NCBI GenBank assembly: GCA_965204295.1
Contig: OZ241973.1
Coordinates: forward strand, 3,100,001-3,164,000
Length of the DNA: 64,000 nt
Direction of reading: 5' to 3'
From: JAWKWH01 sp965204295
Lineage (GTDB): Bacteria > Pseudomonadota > Alphaproteobacteria > Rhizobiales > Rhizobiaceae
Shown: piece after piece, positions 9,777 through 17,512 of the stretch
Layout of the letters: every line of letters begins with the position of its first letter
How positions within the stretch are numbered: position 1 is the first letter of the stretch
Position numbers and translations under genes: made by a program
Notes under the pieces: generated by a model
What the model saw: the letters and a program-made list of their open reading frames with translations, nothing else
Told to the model about the DNA's origin: nothing
Database searches by the model: none

Positions 9777-10703
9777 TTACAAGTCTATTTCGTTTGCCCA
9801 TGGCGGGTTTGCCCCGGAACGGGACACCGTGACCGCGGCCGCGCGGTTTCCAAGTTCAAGCGCCCTGGAAACGGCCTCGATTTTGGCGCCGGCGATTTGT
9901 TTTTTCGACAGCAGACCCTCTTTCCAGAACGACGTGAGCAATCCGGCGCTGAACGTATCGCCGGCGCCGACCGTATCCGCGACCTTTACTGAACGCGCCC
10001 TGGCCGAAGCGCTGCCGTTTACCGAATATGCGGTTACTTCCCCGGGACCGTCGGTGAACACGACAAGTTTTGCTCCGCGCGTCAGCCAGTCCTTGGCGAT
10101 TGCGGCCGCCGGCCGAAAATCTTCGAACCATACCAGGTCTTCGGCGGAAATCTTTATGATGTCCGCCATCGCGATCATCCTGCGCATCCGTTCCATATGG
10201 CCGTCACGGTCCTTGATGAAATCCGGCCGGATGTTTGGGTCGAGGACGATGAGCCGGGATTCGCGCTCGCGGCGCATCAGCGCTTCGTAGGCCGTTCCGC
10301 ATGGCTCCTGCGCGAGACTGATGGCGCCGAACTGGAGAGTTGTGATCTCCGGACCCAGTTCGGGCAGATCGGTTTCGGCCAACATGCGGTCCGCCGCGTT
10401 GTCGCTGTAAAACGTATATGCGGCCTGCCCGTTTTTCAGATCGACGAATGCCAGCGTCGTCGGGAGGTCGGAGCGGATGGCATGACGAATGCCGACATTC
10501 GATCGCGAAAGCGCCTGCGCGATTTTCCGTCCGAACAGATCGTTCGAAATTCCGGAGAAGAACCCGGTGGGAACGCCGAGGCGGCCGAGTGCGATCGCCG
10601 TATTCAGACTGGCGCCGCCGGCGTGGGGCACATAAGCGGGTTCGCCGCCCCGCATCACGCCGGGCAGCATGTCTATCAACGCATCGCCGCAACTCAAGAT
10701 CAT
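9777..10703 (-). CDS. PfkB-family carbohydrate kinase, probable fructokinase
   Basis: 308 residues from ATG 10703; a TTG nine codons upstream is possible but the family starts at MILSCGDALIDM. The N-terminal HAGGASLNTAIALGRLG is PfkB signature 1. ADTVGAGDTFSAGLL is signature 2, with the catalytic Asp and anion hole. The protein lies directly upstream of pgi on the same strand with about 33 nt between, which fits fructose phosphorylation followed by isomerisation. Fructose specificity is inferred from the overall similarity and context; other ketose or nucleoside kinases share the fold. Confidence 0.82.
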   Translation of the reverse strand: MILSCGDALIDMLPGVMRGGEPAYVPHAGGASLNTAIALGRLGVPTGFFSGISNDLFGRKIAQALSRSNVGIRHAIRSDLPTTLAFVDLKNGQAAYTFYSDNAADRMLAETDLPELGPEITTLQFGAISLAQEPCGTAYEALMRRERESRLIVLDPNIRPDFIKDRDGHMERMRRMIAMADIIKISAEDLVWFEDFRPAAAIAKDWLTRGAKLVVFTDGPGEVTAYSVNGSASARARSVKVADTVGAGDTFSAGLLTSFWKEGLLSKKQIAGAKIEAVSRALELGNRAAAVTVSRSGANPPWANEIDL

Positions 10704-10730
10704 GGGCCGTGCTATAGACCAGGATTGCAA

Positions 10731-11004
10731 AAGTGGAAATCGCCGATCGGCGATTTCGATCCGATATCTGCATGCGATCCGAACTTGCGGGCTTGTTTCA
10801 TCGTATTCCGACGATCATCGCTCTCACCCGACTGGCATGGAGCAGAGAGTAATCGCTTGAACATGGTGGCGCTAAGCCGGCATACCGCTTTCAACATCTT
10901 AAAACAGATCTTCAAGCGATCTCCGTAGCGGCAGACCCGCCGTCATTTCCCTGTTTCCGGAAGCATTTATTGATCGCCGGCAGCGGTAGCCCGCCTGCCA
11001 ACGA
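10731..11004. other. Intergenic stretch, nothing recognised
   Basis: Only short shadow frames are present. It should carry the promoter of the minus-strand fructokinase-pgi unit, but I cannot point to convincing -35 and -10 boxes. No RNA gene or repeat was seen. Confidence 0.5.
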
Positions 11005-11280
11005 TCACACCGAAAACTCTGGAAAACCAAAATGTTCCGCGTAAACGCCTGTTGCTCCTTTTCCATGAATGTCGATGTCTATCGTAATCCTCCGAAAATC
11101 CCCCGCGGCTAATCTGAGGCTATGGAGTCCGGAAAAAGTGCCTTCAAATGTATCAACACTAATAATATCGGTGCTTCTAATAATGCTCGACGGAGTTCGG
11201 CCATCCACAGACACCATCCCCGCGCCGAAGTCGACGTTCATCTCAAACGTCCCCTGTTTATAGGGGTGCGCGAATTGCAA
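11005..11280 (-). pseudogene. C-terminal remnant of an unknown beta-rich protein
   Basis: A 91-residue minus-strand frame with protein-like composition, alternating polar and hydrophobic residues and many Gly (GTFEMNVDFGAGMVSVDG, FEGTFSGLHSLRLAAGDF, GKGATGVYAEHFGF). The pattern recalls the C-terminal barrel domain of transferrin-binding-protein-B-like surface lipoproteins, but this is only a resemblance. The frame continues upstream of the TTG start with plausible codons to a stop near 11330, so this may be the 3' end of a larger gene whose beginning is lost. A short intact gene starting at the internal ATG is the alternative. Confidence 0.3.
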
Positions 11281-11330
11281 GCGGCAAGCGGAGCCAAAAC
11301 AGGTATCTAAAAGAGGGTTTTGGCGTTATG

Positions 11331-11644
11331 CGGACCTCCTTGCTTTTACGCATACGGGCCATTGTTTCATAGACAGGGCGGTTGCTCAATGCCGTGCAAT
11401 CTAAAAATAATTGCGGCGGGCTCCGGTGGCGAAGAAATGACGGCAGACCTGCCCGCCATCCGGGAAATGACGGGTTTTTCTTCTGTTCGCCCGCCTCAGT
11501 CGTTGTCGGTTAGGCGGGTGCCCGCGCCAGCGATGCGCAATGCCTCGGTCGCAGGCCCTCCGTTCCTGCCGGCGCTCCATGAAACGGACAAATCGACCGG
11601 TGTGAAGCCTCGAACTTGCACCCGGGCCAATCCGTCCGCGCCGC
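11331..11644. other. Intergenic stretch downstream of fhs, no gene recognised
   Basis: No supportable gene. A 7-bp inverted repeat, CCCGCCT at 11490-11496 and AGGCGGG at 11512-11518, has no T-run on the 3' side of either strand, so it is not a convincing terminator for fhs. A minus-strand frame just beyond the fhs stop looks vaguely coding for about 50 codons but matches nothing I know. Confidence 0.4.
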
Positions 11645-13324
11645 CTAGAACAAACCTTCGATCAGGCCTTCGTCGTTCAGGTGAATCTTCTCCGATGACG
11701 GTGCCTTCGGCAGGCCCGGCATGGTCATGATCTGACCGGTGATGACGACGATGAATCCGGCTCCCGCCGACAGCCGCACCTCGCGCACCGGCACCGTATG
11801 GCCGGTCGGCGCGCCTCGCAGGTCAGGATCGGTGGAAAAGGAGTACTGGGTCTTGGCCATGCATACCGGCAGATTGCCGTAGCCCTGCTCCTCCCATCGG
11901 CGGAGCTGGTCGCGCACCGATTTGTTCGCGATCACTTCTTCGGCTCGGTAGATGCGCTTCGCGACGGTTTCTATCTTTTCGAACAGCGGCATCTCGTCCG
12001 GATAGAGCGGCGCGAATTGCGACTGATCGGCGTCGGCGATTTCGGCGACGCGGGTTGCAAGCTCCGTCGTTCCTTTTGATCCTTCGGCCCAGTGCCTGCA
12101 GACAATCGCTTCCGATCCCTGCGAGGCGACATAGTCTTTCACGGCCCGTATCTCGGCATCGGCGTCCGTGATGAAATGATTGATCGCGACGACCGCCGGA
12201 ACACCGAACTGCTTTACGTTCTCGATATGGCGGCCGAGGTTCGAACACCCCCTTTCGACCGCTTCGACGTTTTCCGCGCCCAGATCGTCCTTCCTGACGC
12301 CTCCATTCATCTTCATGGCGCGCACCGTGGCGACGATGATACAGGCCGCGGGCTTCAACCCGGCCTTTCGACTTTTGATGTTGAAGAATTTCTCCGCACC
12401 CAGATCGGCGCCAAATCCGGCCTCGGTGACCACGTAGTCCGCGACTTTCAGCGCCGTGGTCGTCGCGACAACGGAGTTACAGCCATGGGCAATGTTCGCA
12501 AACGGGCCGCCATGCACAAACGCGGGATTGTTCTCCAGCGTCTGCACGAGGTTCGGCTGCATGGCGTCCTTGAGCAGCACGGTCATGGCGCCATCGGCCT
12601 TGATGTCGCGCGCATGAACCGGGCTCTTGTCGCGTCGGTAGCCGATGATGATGTCGCCGAGACGTTTCTCCAGGTCCTTCAGGTCCGTCGCCAGGCACAG
12701 GATCGCCATGACTTCGGACGCCACGGTGATGTCGAAACCGGCCTCGCGCGGAAAGCCGTTGGCGACGCCGCCGAGCGAACAGACTATTTCGCGCAGCGCG
12801 CGGTCGTTCATATCCATCACACGCCGCCAGGCGACGCGGCGTTGATCGATCTCCTGAGGATTACCCCAGTAGATGTGATTGTCGATCATCGTGGAAAGGA
12901 GGTTGTGCGCCGAGGTGATCGCATGAAAATCGCCGGTGAAGTGGAGATTCATGTCCTCCATCGGAATAACCTGCGCGTAGCCGCCACCCGCCGCGCCGCC
13001 CTTGACGCCGAAGCACGGACCAAGGGATGCCTCACGAATGCATATCGCAGCCTTCCTGCCGATCGTATTCAGGCCGTCGCCAAGGCCCACCGTGGTGGTC
13101 GTCTTGCCTTCGCCGGCCGGTGTCGGGTTGATTGCCGTGACCAGAATCAGTTTGCCGTCATCGTTGTCTTGCACGGACTTTATGAATTCGGCGGATACTT
13201 TCGCCTTGTCGCGACCATAGGGAAGCAGGTGATCGCCGCCAATTCCCAGTTTGGCTCCGATTTCCTGAATCGGGCGCTTGTTCGCGGCGCGCGCTATCTC
13301 GATATCGGACTTGACCTCGCCCAT
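11645..13324 (-). CDS. fhs: Formate--tetrahydrofolate ligase
   Basis: 559-residue ATP-dependent synthetase linking formate and H4F; in methylated-amine oxidisers it is thought to run in reverse, yielding formate and ATP from formyl-H4F. The P-loop is in TPAGEGKTTTTVGLGDGL. Other family segments are EASLGPCFGVKGGAAGGG, FTGDFHAITSAHNLL and EAGFGADLGAEKFFNIK. ATG 13324 is chosen because GGAGAG lies a few bases upstream and the family begins with K-S-DIEIARAA; the longer frame from 13363 is not needed. It is divergent from folD across about 200 bp, which suggests shared control of the C1 oxidation genes. Confidence 0.95.
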   Translation of the reverse strand: MGEVKSDIEIARAANKRPIQEIGAKLGIGGDHLLPYGRDKAKVSAEFIKSVQDNDDGKLILVTAINPTPAGEGKTTTTVGLGDGLNTIGRKAAICIREASLGPCFGVKGGAAGGGYAQVIPMEDMNLHFTGDFHAITSAHNLLSTMIDNHIYWGNPQEIDQRRVAWRRVMDMNDRALREIVCSLGGVANGFPREAGFDITVASEVMAILCLATDLKDLEKRLGDIIIGYRRDKSPVHARDIKADGAMTVLLKDAMQPNLVQTLENNPAFVHGGPFANIAHGCNSVVATTTALKVADYVVTEAGFGADLGAEKFFNIKSRKAGLKPAACIIVATVRAMKMNGGVRKDDLGAENVEAVERGCSNLGRHIENVKQFGVPAVVAINHFITDADAEIRAVKDYVASQGSEAIVCRHWAEGSKGTTELATRVAEIADADQSQFAPLYPDEMPLFEKIETVAKRIYRAEEVIANKSVRDQLRRWEEQGYGNLPVCMAKTQYSFSTDPDLRGAPTGHTVPVREVRLSAGAGFIVVITGQIMTMPGLPKAPSSEKIHLNDEGLIEGLF

Positions 13325-13527
13325 CTTTCTCTCCAAATCGCAATTCCACGGGATGGCCTGCAATTGTTTCCGTATTCCGTTTCAACGCTGCCATATAAGC
13401 GACGTCGCCATGGCGGAAATCGAACTCCGCCAGGAGCGGGATTGCTCTAGCATGTTTCATTGCAGAAAAAAATATTTCTTGTTATGAAAATTTTGATCTG
13501 TCCAGAAATTCCGGGAGGACGCAGGGA

Positions 13528-14427
13528 TTGGCGCAATTGATGGATGGAAAGGCGCTGGCTGAGGAAGTGGTCGAAAGTGTCAGGGGATTTGCTGCAAAAT
13601 TACTTAAAAAAACCGGTGTAAAGCCCGGACTGGCAGTTGTGATTGTCGGTGAGGATCCCGCCAGCCAGGTCTATGTCTCATCGAAGGGTAAAAAGGCCAG
13701 GGAGTGCGGTTTTCACTCGGTTCAATACGCCTTGCCGGCGAGCGCCGGCGAGGACGCGCTGGTCGGAATCGTCGAAAAGCTCAACAATGACGATGAAATT
13801 CACGGAATCCTGGTTCAACTGCCGCTGCCGGACCACATCGACGAGGGTCGGATTGTCCAGACGATCAGAGCCGACAAGGATGTTGACGGGTTTCATCTTT
13901 TCAATGTCGGGCGCCTTGGAACCGGTGAACTGGATGGAGCGTTGATTCCCTGTACGCCAGCCGGCTCCATGTTGCTGGTCGAGCGGGAAAACGGGCGCGA
14001 CCTTTCGGGATTGAATGCGGTTGTCGTCGGCCGGTCCAATATTGTCGGCAAGCCGATGGCCAACCTGTTGTTGCAGGCCAATGCAACGGTGACCGTCGCT
14101 CACTCCCGCACGAAGGACCTTCCGGGCCTGTGCAGGACGGCCGACATTCTGATTGCCGCGGTTGGCCGACCCGAGATGCTCAAGGGCGACTGGGTCAAGC
14201 CGGGCGCCACGGTGGTGGATGTCGGCATCAACCGTGTTCCGGCGGCGGAGAAGGGCGACGGCAGGACCAGGTTGGTCGGCGATGTTGAATTTGCCGCGGC
14301 GGAACGGGTCGCCGGCGCAATCACCCCGGTTCCCGGAGGCGTCGGGCCGATGACAATTGCCATGCTGATGGCCAATGCGGTTACCGCCGCCTATCGCAGC
14401 GCCGGATTGGAACCCCCGCGCCTATAG
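13528..14427 (+). CDS. folD: Methylenetetrahydrofolate dehydrogenase / methenyl-H4F cyclohydrolase
   Basis: 299-residue bifunctional enzyme taking 5,10-methylene-H4F to 10-formyl-H4F. Visible are VGEDPASQVYVSSKGKKA (with the catalytic Lys of the YxxxK motif), LVQLPLPDHID, PCTPAGSMLL, the nucleotide-binding VVVGRSNIVGKPMANLL, and the C-terminal TPVPGGVGPMTIAML signature. TTG 13528 is the likely start, with GGGAGG about 9 nt upstream; ATG 13540 would leave 21 nt. It is followed after 30 nt by the formate dehydrogenase subunit gene, forming an operon that takes methylene-H4F toward formate and CO2 together with the divergent fhs. Confidence 0.94.
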   Translation: MAQLMDGKALAEEVVESVRGFAAKLLKKTGVKPGLAVVIVGEDPASQVYVSSKGKKARECGFHSVQYALPASAGEDALVGIVEKLNNDDEIHGILVQLPLPDHIDEGRIVQTIRADKDVDGFHLFNVGRLGTGELDGALIPCTPAGSMLLVERENGRDLSGLNAVVVGRSNIVGKPMANLLLQANATVTVAHSRTKDLPGLCRTADILIAAVGRPEMLKGDWVKPGATVVDVGINRVPAAEKGDGRTRLVGDVEFAAAERVAGAITPVPGGVGPMTIAMLMANAVTAAYRSAGLEPPRL

Positions 14428-14457
14428 GTTAAAACCTTTCCGACAGGATCAGGGCTC

Positions 14458-16158
14458 ATGAACGAACATGTCGGTAGCGGACGAACGCTAAGGCCGGGCC
14501 GAAAGAAGGGCGGCCAGACGCCAAAGGGCCGCCAGCTCGATGATATGGCGCTTGCCGAAGTGCGGTCGCTGCTGGGGGACCGGCCTCGCAGGCGCGACCT
14601 GCTGATCGAATTCCTTCACCTGATTCAGGACAGGCACCGTTGCCTGAGCGCCGCGCATCTGACTGCGCTGGCCGCCGAACTGAAGCTGTCGCAGGCGGAG
14701 GTCTACGAGGTCGCATCCTTCTACGATCATTTTGATGTCGTGAAGGAAGGAGAGGATGCACCGCCGCCGCTGACCATTCGGGTGTGCCGTTCGATTTCGT
14801 GCATGGTGGCCGGATCGGTTGAACTTTATCGTCAGTTGGAAGACGGGGCGGACCCTTCGCAACTCCGCATTGTGCACGCCCCTTGCATGGGCCGCTGCGA
14901 TACCGCGCCGGCCGCGCGCATCGGCGATCGTGAGGTCGATCACGCCAATGCCTGCAAATTGCTGGCAATGGCGGCAAATCATGAAACCGATGTGCGGGTT
15001 CCGGAATACGTCGATCTGGAGACCTATCGCGCCGATGGCGGCTATCAGGCGTCGGGCAGGGTGCTCGCAGGCGAAATATCGGCCGAGGATCTGATCCGGA
15101 CATTGTCCGACGCCGGTTTGCGCGGGCTCGGTGGCGCCGGATTCCCCGCCGGTACAAAATGGAAGTTCGTCCGGTCCTACAAGGGTCCTCGCCTGATGAC
15201 GATCAATGGCGATGAGGGCGAACCCGGCACGTTCAAGGATCGCTGGTATCTGGAAAGCGATCCGCACCGCGCGTTCGAGGGCGCAATCATCGCGGCGCAC
15301 GCCGTCGAGGCCGAACGCATCTATTTCTACATGCGCGATGAATATCCGGCGGTGCTGGAAATCCTGCGCACGGAGATCGCCGTACTTGAGGAGGCCGGCA
15401 TCATTGAGCCGGGATTCGTGGAGTTGCGGCGTGGCGCCGGCGCGTATATCTGCGGCGAAGAGTCCGCGATGATCGAGTCCATTGAGGGCAAGCGCGGCCT
15501 GCCACGCCATCGCCCTCCCTATATCGCGGAGGTCGGCCTGTTCGGAAAACCGACGCTCAACCACAATGTCGAGACGCTCTGGTGGATTCGCGACATCGTC
15601 GAGAAGGGATCCGGGTGGTTTGCCGATCGGGGCAGGGAAGGTCACCCGGGCATCCGGTCCTGGTCGGTGTCCGGCCGGGTTAGGGATCCGGGCGTGAAAC
15701 TGGCGCCTGCCGGAGTGACCGTTCGCGAACTGATCGACGATCATTGCGGCGGCATGGCGGACGGCCATATTTTCAATGCCTATCTGCCGGGCGGGGCGTC
15801 GGGCGGCATATTGCCGGCGTCGATGGACGATGTTCCGCTCGATTTCGGCGGCAGGCTTGCCGACGTTGACGCATTTGTCGGCAGTCATGCGGTGGTGGTG
15901 TTGTCCGACAGGGATTCGATCAAGGATGCCGCACTCAATCTGCTCGAATTCTTTTCCCACGAATCCTGCGGCCAATGCACGCCATGCCGCGGCGGGACCG
16001 AGAAGATGGTGCAATTGCTGAAGAACGACGAGAGGATCGACGAGGAAGCGCTGCGCGATCTGGAAGCGGTGATGCGCGATGCGTCGATCTGCGGCCTCGG
16101 CCAGGCTGCGCCCAATCCCGTCAATCACCTGCTGACATATTTCAGGGATGGTTTATGA
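14458..16158 (+). CDS. fdsB: Formate dehydrogenase NADH-binding subunit, NuoE-NuoF fusion (FdsG-FdsB type)
   Basis: 566-residue diaphorase subunit passing electrons from the molybdenum subunit to NAD+. Residues 1 to about 175 form a NuoE-like thioredoxin-fold [2Fe-2S] domain with Cys in RVCRSISCMVAG and HAPCMGRCDTAP. Residues from about 215 form the NuoF-like part: GLRGLGGAGFPAGTKW and NGDEGEPGTFKDR for FMN and NADH binding, and HESCGQCTPCRGGTEKM plus a later Cys (SICGLG) for a [4Fe-4S] cluster. In many NAD-linked formate dehydrogenases FdsG and FdsB are separate, so the fusion is worth noting. The gene follows folD by 30 nt and is followed by a terminator, so it is not contiguous with fdsA. 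Confidence 0.88.
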   Translation: MNEHVGSGRTLRPGRKKGGQTPKGRQLDDMALAEVRSLLGDRPRRRDLLIEFLHLIQDRHRCLSAAHLTALAAELKLSQAEVYEVASFYDHFDVVKEGEDAPPPLTIRVCRSISCMVAGSVELYRQLEDGADPSQLRIVHAPCMGRCDTAPAARIGDREVDHANACKLLAMAANHETDVRVPEYVDLETYRADGGYQASGRVLAGEISAEDLIRTLSDAGLRGLGGAGFPAGTKWKFVRSYKGPRLMTINGDEGEPGTFKDRWYLESDPHRAFEGAIIAAHAVEAERIYFYMRDEYPAVLEILRTEIAVLEEAGIIEPGFVELRRGAGAYICGEESAMIESIEGKRGLPRHRPPYIAEVGLFGKPTLNHNVETLWWIRDIVEKGSGWFADRGREGHPGIRSWSVSGRVRDPGVKLAPAGVTVRELIDDHCGGMADGHIFNAYLPGGASGGILPASMDDVPLDFGGRLADVDAFVGSHAVVVLSDRDSIKDAALNLLEFFSHESCGQCTPCRGGTEKMVQLLKNDERIDEEALRDLEAVMRDASICGLGQAAPNPVNHLLTYFRDGL

Positions 16159-16236
16159 TGGGCGTTAACTTTACACAAATTGATATGGTTTCTATATCGG
16201 AGATGGGTCGGGAGCGCCGCCTCGGGCAGCGTGTGA

Positions 16237-16266
16237 AAGCCAGGTGCTTTCCCCGGCCGGCTTTTT
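16237..16266 (+). terminator. Probable Rho-independent terminator after fdsB
   Basis: AAGCC-A-GG pairs with CCGGCTT (one bulged A, seven base pairs, 12-nt loop) and is followed by a T-run. It lies about 80 bp beyond the stop of the fused diaphorase gene and would stop transcription before fdsA. Confidence 0.55.
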
Positions 16267-16412
16267 GCCATGTATCTACTTTACCTTGACTTGACGCTTC
16301 AGGTTCGGCAAAAAGTGCAAGTGAACGGCAAGTTTGGAGTGGAGAGGCCGGATATCGAGATGCCGTTGGCGGTCGGACGAATTTCCACTACGTTGAAAGT
16401 TCTATTGAGGTG

Positions 16413-17111
16413 ATGCGCTTAATGATACCGGCGGACCCGTTGAAATCACTGTTGCTTGAAGCATACAAGCCTTGCCGCTTTATGCCAAAAATTAACATCG
16501 GGAAAGTGCCATCTGGCAAATTCGCGTTAGATTCGGTGCCGAAGTGCCCACAGGCGCAATGGGAACCGGACGAGGGGCACATACCACGCGGTTATCTCGG
16601 TGCGACCGGCTCCGTCGAGGATGTGGAATTGGTTATGGTTTTCGCGGAGCCGGGGCACCCCCACAACGATGAGAGTTACAATGAATCGCTAGGCCCCGAG
16701 GGCCTCATGTCTGCTTGCACCGCGCATGTCTACAAGTGCTTTAAGCGCGACAGGGACCTCTTTCATCGAAACGTTCGGTGGTTCATGTCGCAGCTTTTCC
16801 CGGAAATGGACTTCGACCAGCAATTGCAGCGGGTATGGTTGACCGAAGGAAGGTTGTGTTCCATATACGATGAAATTGGAAATACAAAGAATCGAATCTG
16901 CGCGGAGAATTATTTGGTCAAACAGGTCAACCTATTGCCAAACGCAACTGTTGTGGCGTTCGGAGGCAAAGCACAGTACTATTTGAAAGGTATAGGAATC
17001 GACTACATCCCTGCTTACGCGCTGGCCCCGCCGGGGGCTAACCGCAAGCTTGCACGCCCTAGTTGGGAGGCTGCGATTGATGAGATCAAGCGGCGGCGCT
17101 TGAGCGTCTAG
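16413..17111 (+). CDS. Uracil-DNA-glycosylase-like superfamily protein (uncertain)
   Basis: About 232 residues; GTG 16410, ATG 16413 and ATG 16422 are all possible starts behind a TTGAGG sequence. The layout recalls the UDG-like fold: an early strand ending in VFAEPGHPHND (compare the GExPG motif) and a late CAENYLVKQVNLLPNATVVAFGG followed by a helix and a short loop before the C-terminus. The final loop reads APPGANRK instead of the HPS motif of active glycosylases, so DNA glycosylase activity is doubtful. Base composition and codon choice look less GC-rich than the neighbours. The gene sits alone between fdsB and fdsA, which are normally adjacent, suggesting insertion. Function unknown. 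Confidence 0.5.
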   Translation: MRLMIPADPLKSLLLEAYKPCRFMPKINIGKVPSGKFALDSVPKCPQAQWEPDEGHIPRGYLGATGSVEDVELVMVFAEPGHPHNDESYNESLGPEGLMSACTAHVYKCFKRDRDLFHRNVRWFMSQLFPEMDFDQQLQRVWLTEGRLCSIYDEIGNTKNRICAENYLVKQVNLLPNATVVAFGGKAQYYLKGIGIDYIPAYALAPPGANRKLARPSWEAAIDEIKRRRLSV

Positions 17112-17512
17112 TTTCCAGCCCGCAAAGAAGTTGCGGTGAGCATGGCGATTTATAGGGACCGGCACCTGCTTTTGAGGTTTTTTCCGCGGTGTGTTTGAAA
17201 CTGCGCACACCATTGTCGATTGCGCCTTGCTTCGTTGAGCAATCTCGCGCCGGATCTACCGATATGTGATCAGTTTGGGGGCGTTCGAACCGGGTTTGCC
17301 GCACGCAATCAATTCGCTATCATGTTCGCAGAACGCTTCAATGCTTAAGCGTTTCTGAAACCCGCATGAGCCGAGCCGGATACACAGAGTTTAGAATACT
17401 CCCATATTTACCATGAACTTTTTCATCACAACAAAAACTCTTCGACCTGCAATTGTCTGGCTTGCAAAAGCAGACGCACGCCAATTCAGCCTGCCACACT
17501 GAGAGGTGAATT
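17112..17512. other. 400-bp gap upstream of fdsA
   Basis: No gene or RNA recognised. Composition is more AT-rich than the flanks. It must hold the promoter of fdsA if the terminator at 16237-16266 works; I could not identify boxes with confidence. GAGAGGTGA lies just upstream of the fdsA ATG as its ribosome-binding site. Confidence 0.5.

Noticed and set aside
11490..11518. Hairpin as fhs terminator
   Set aside because: The stem is only 7 bp with a 15-nt loop and no T-run follows on either strand.
14488..16128. 546-codon minus frame opposite fdsB
   Set aside because: Same kind of antisense shadow; the plus strand encodes clear NuoE/NuoF-like domains.
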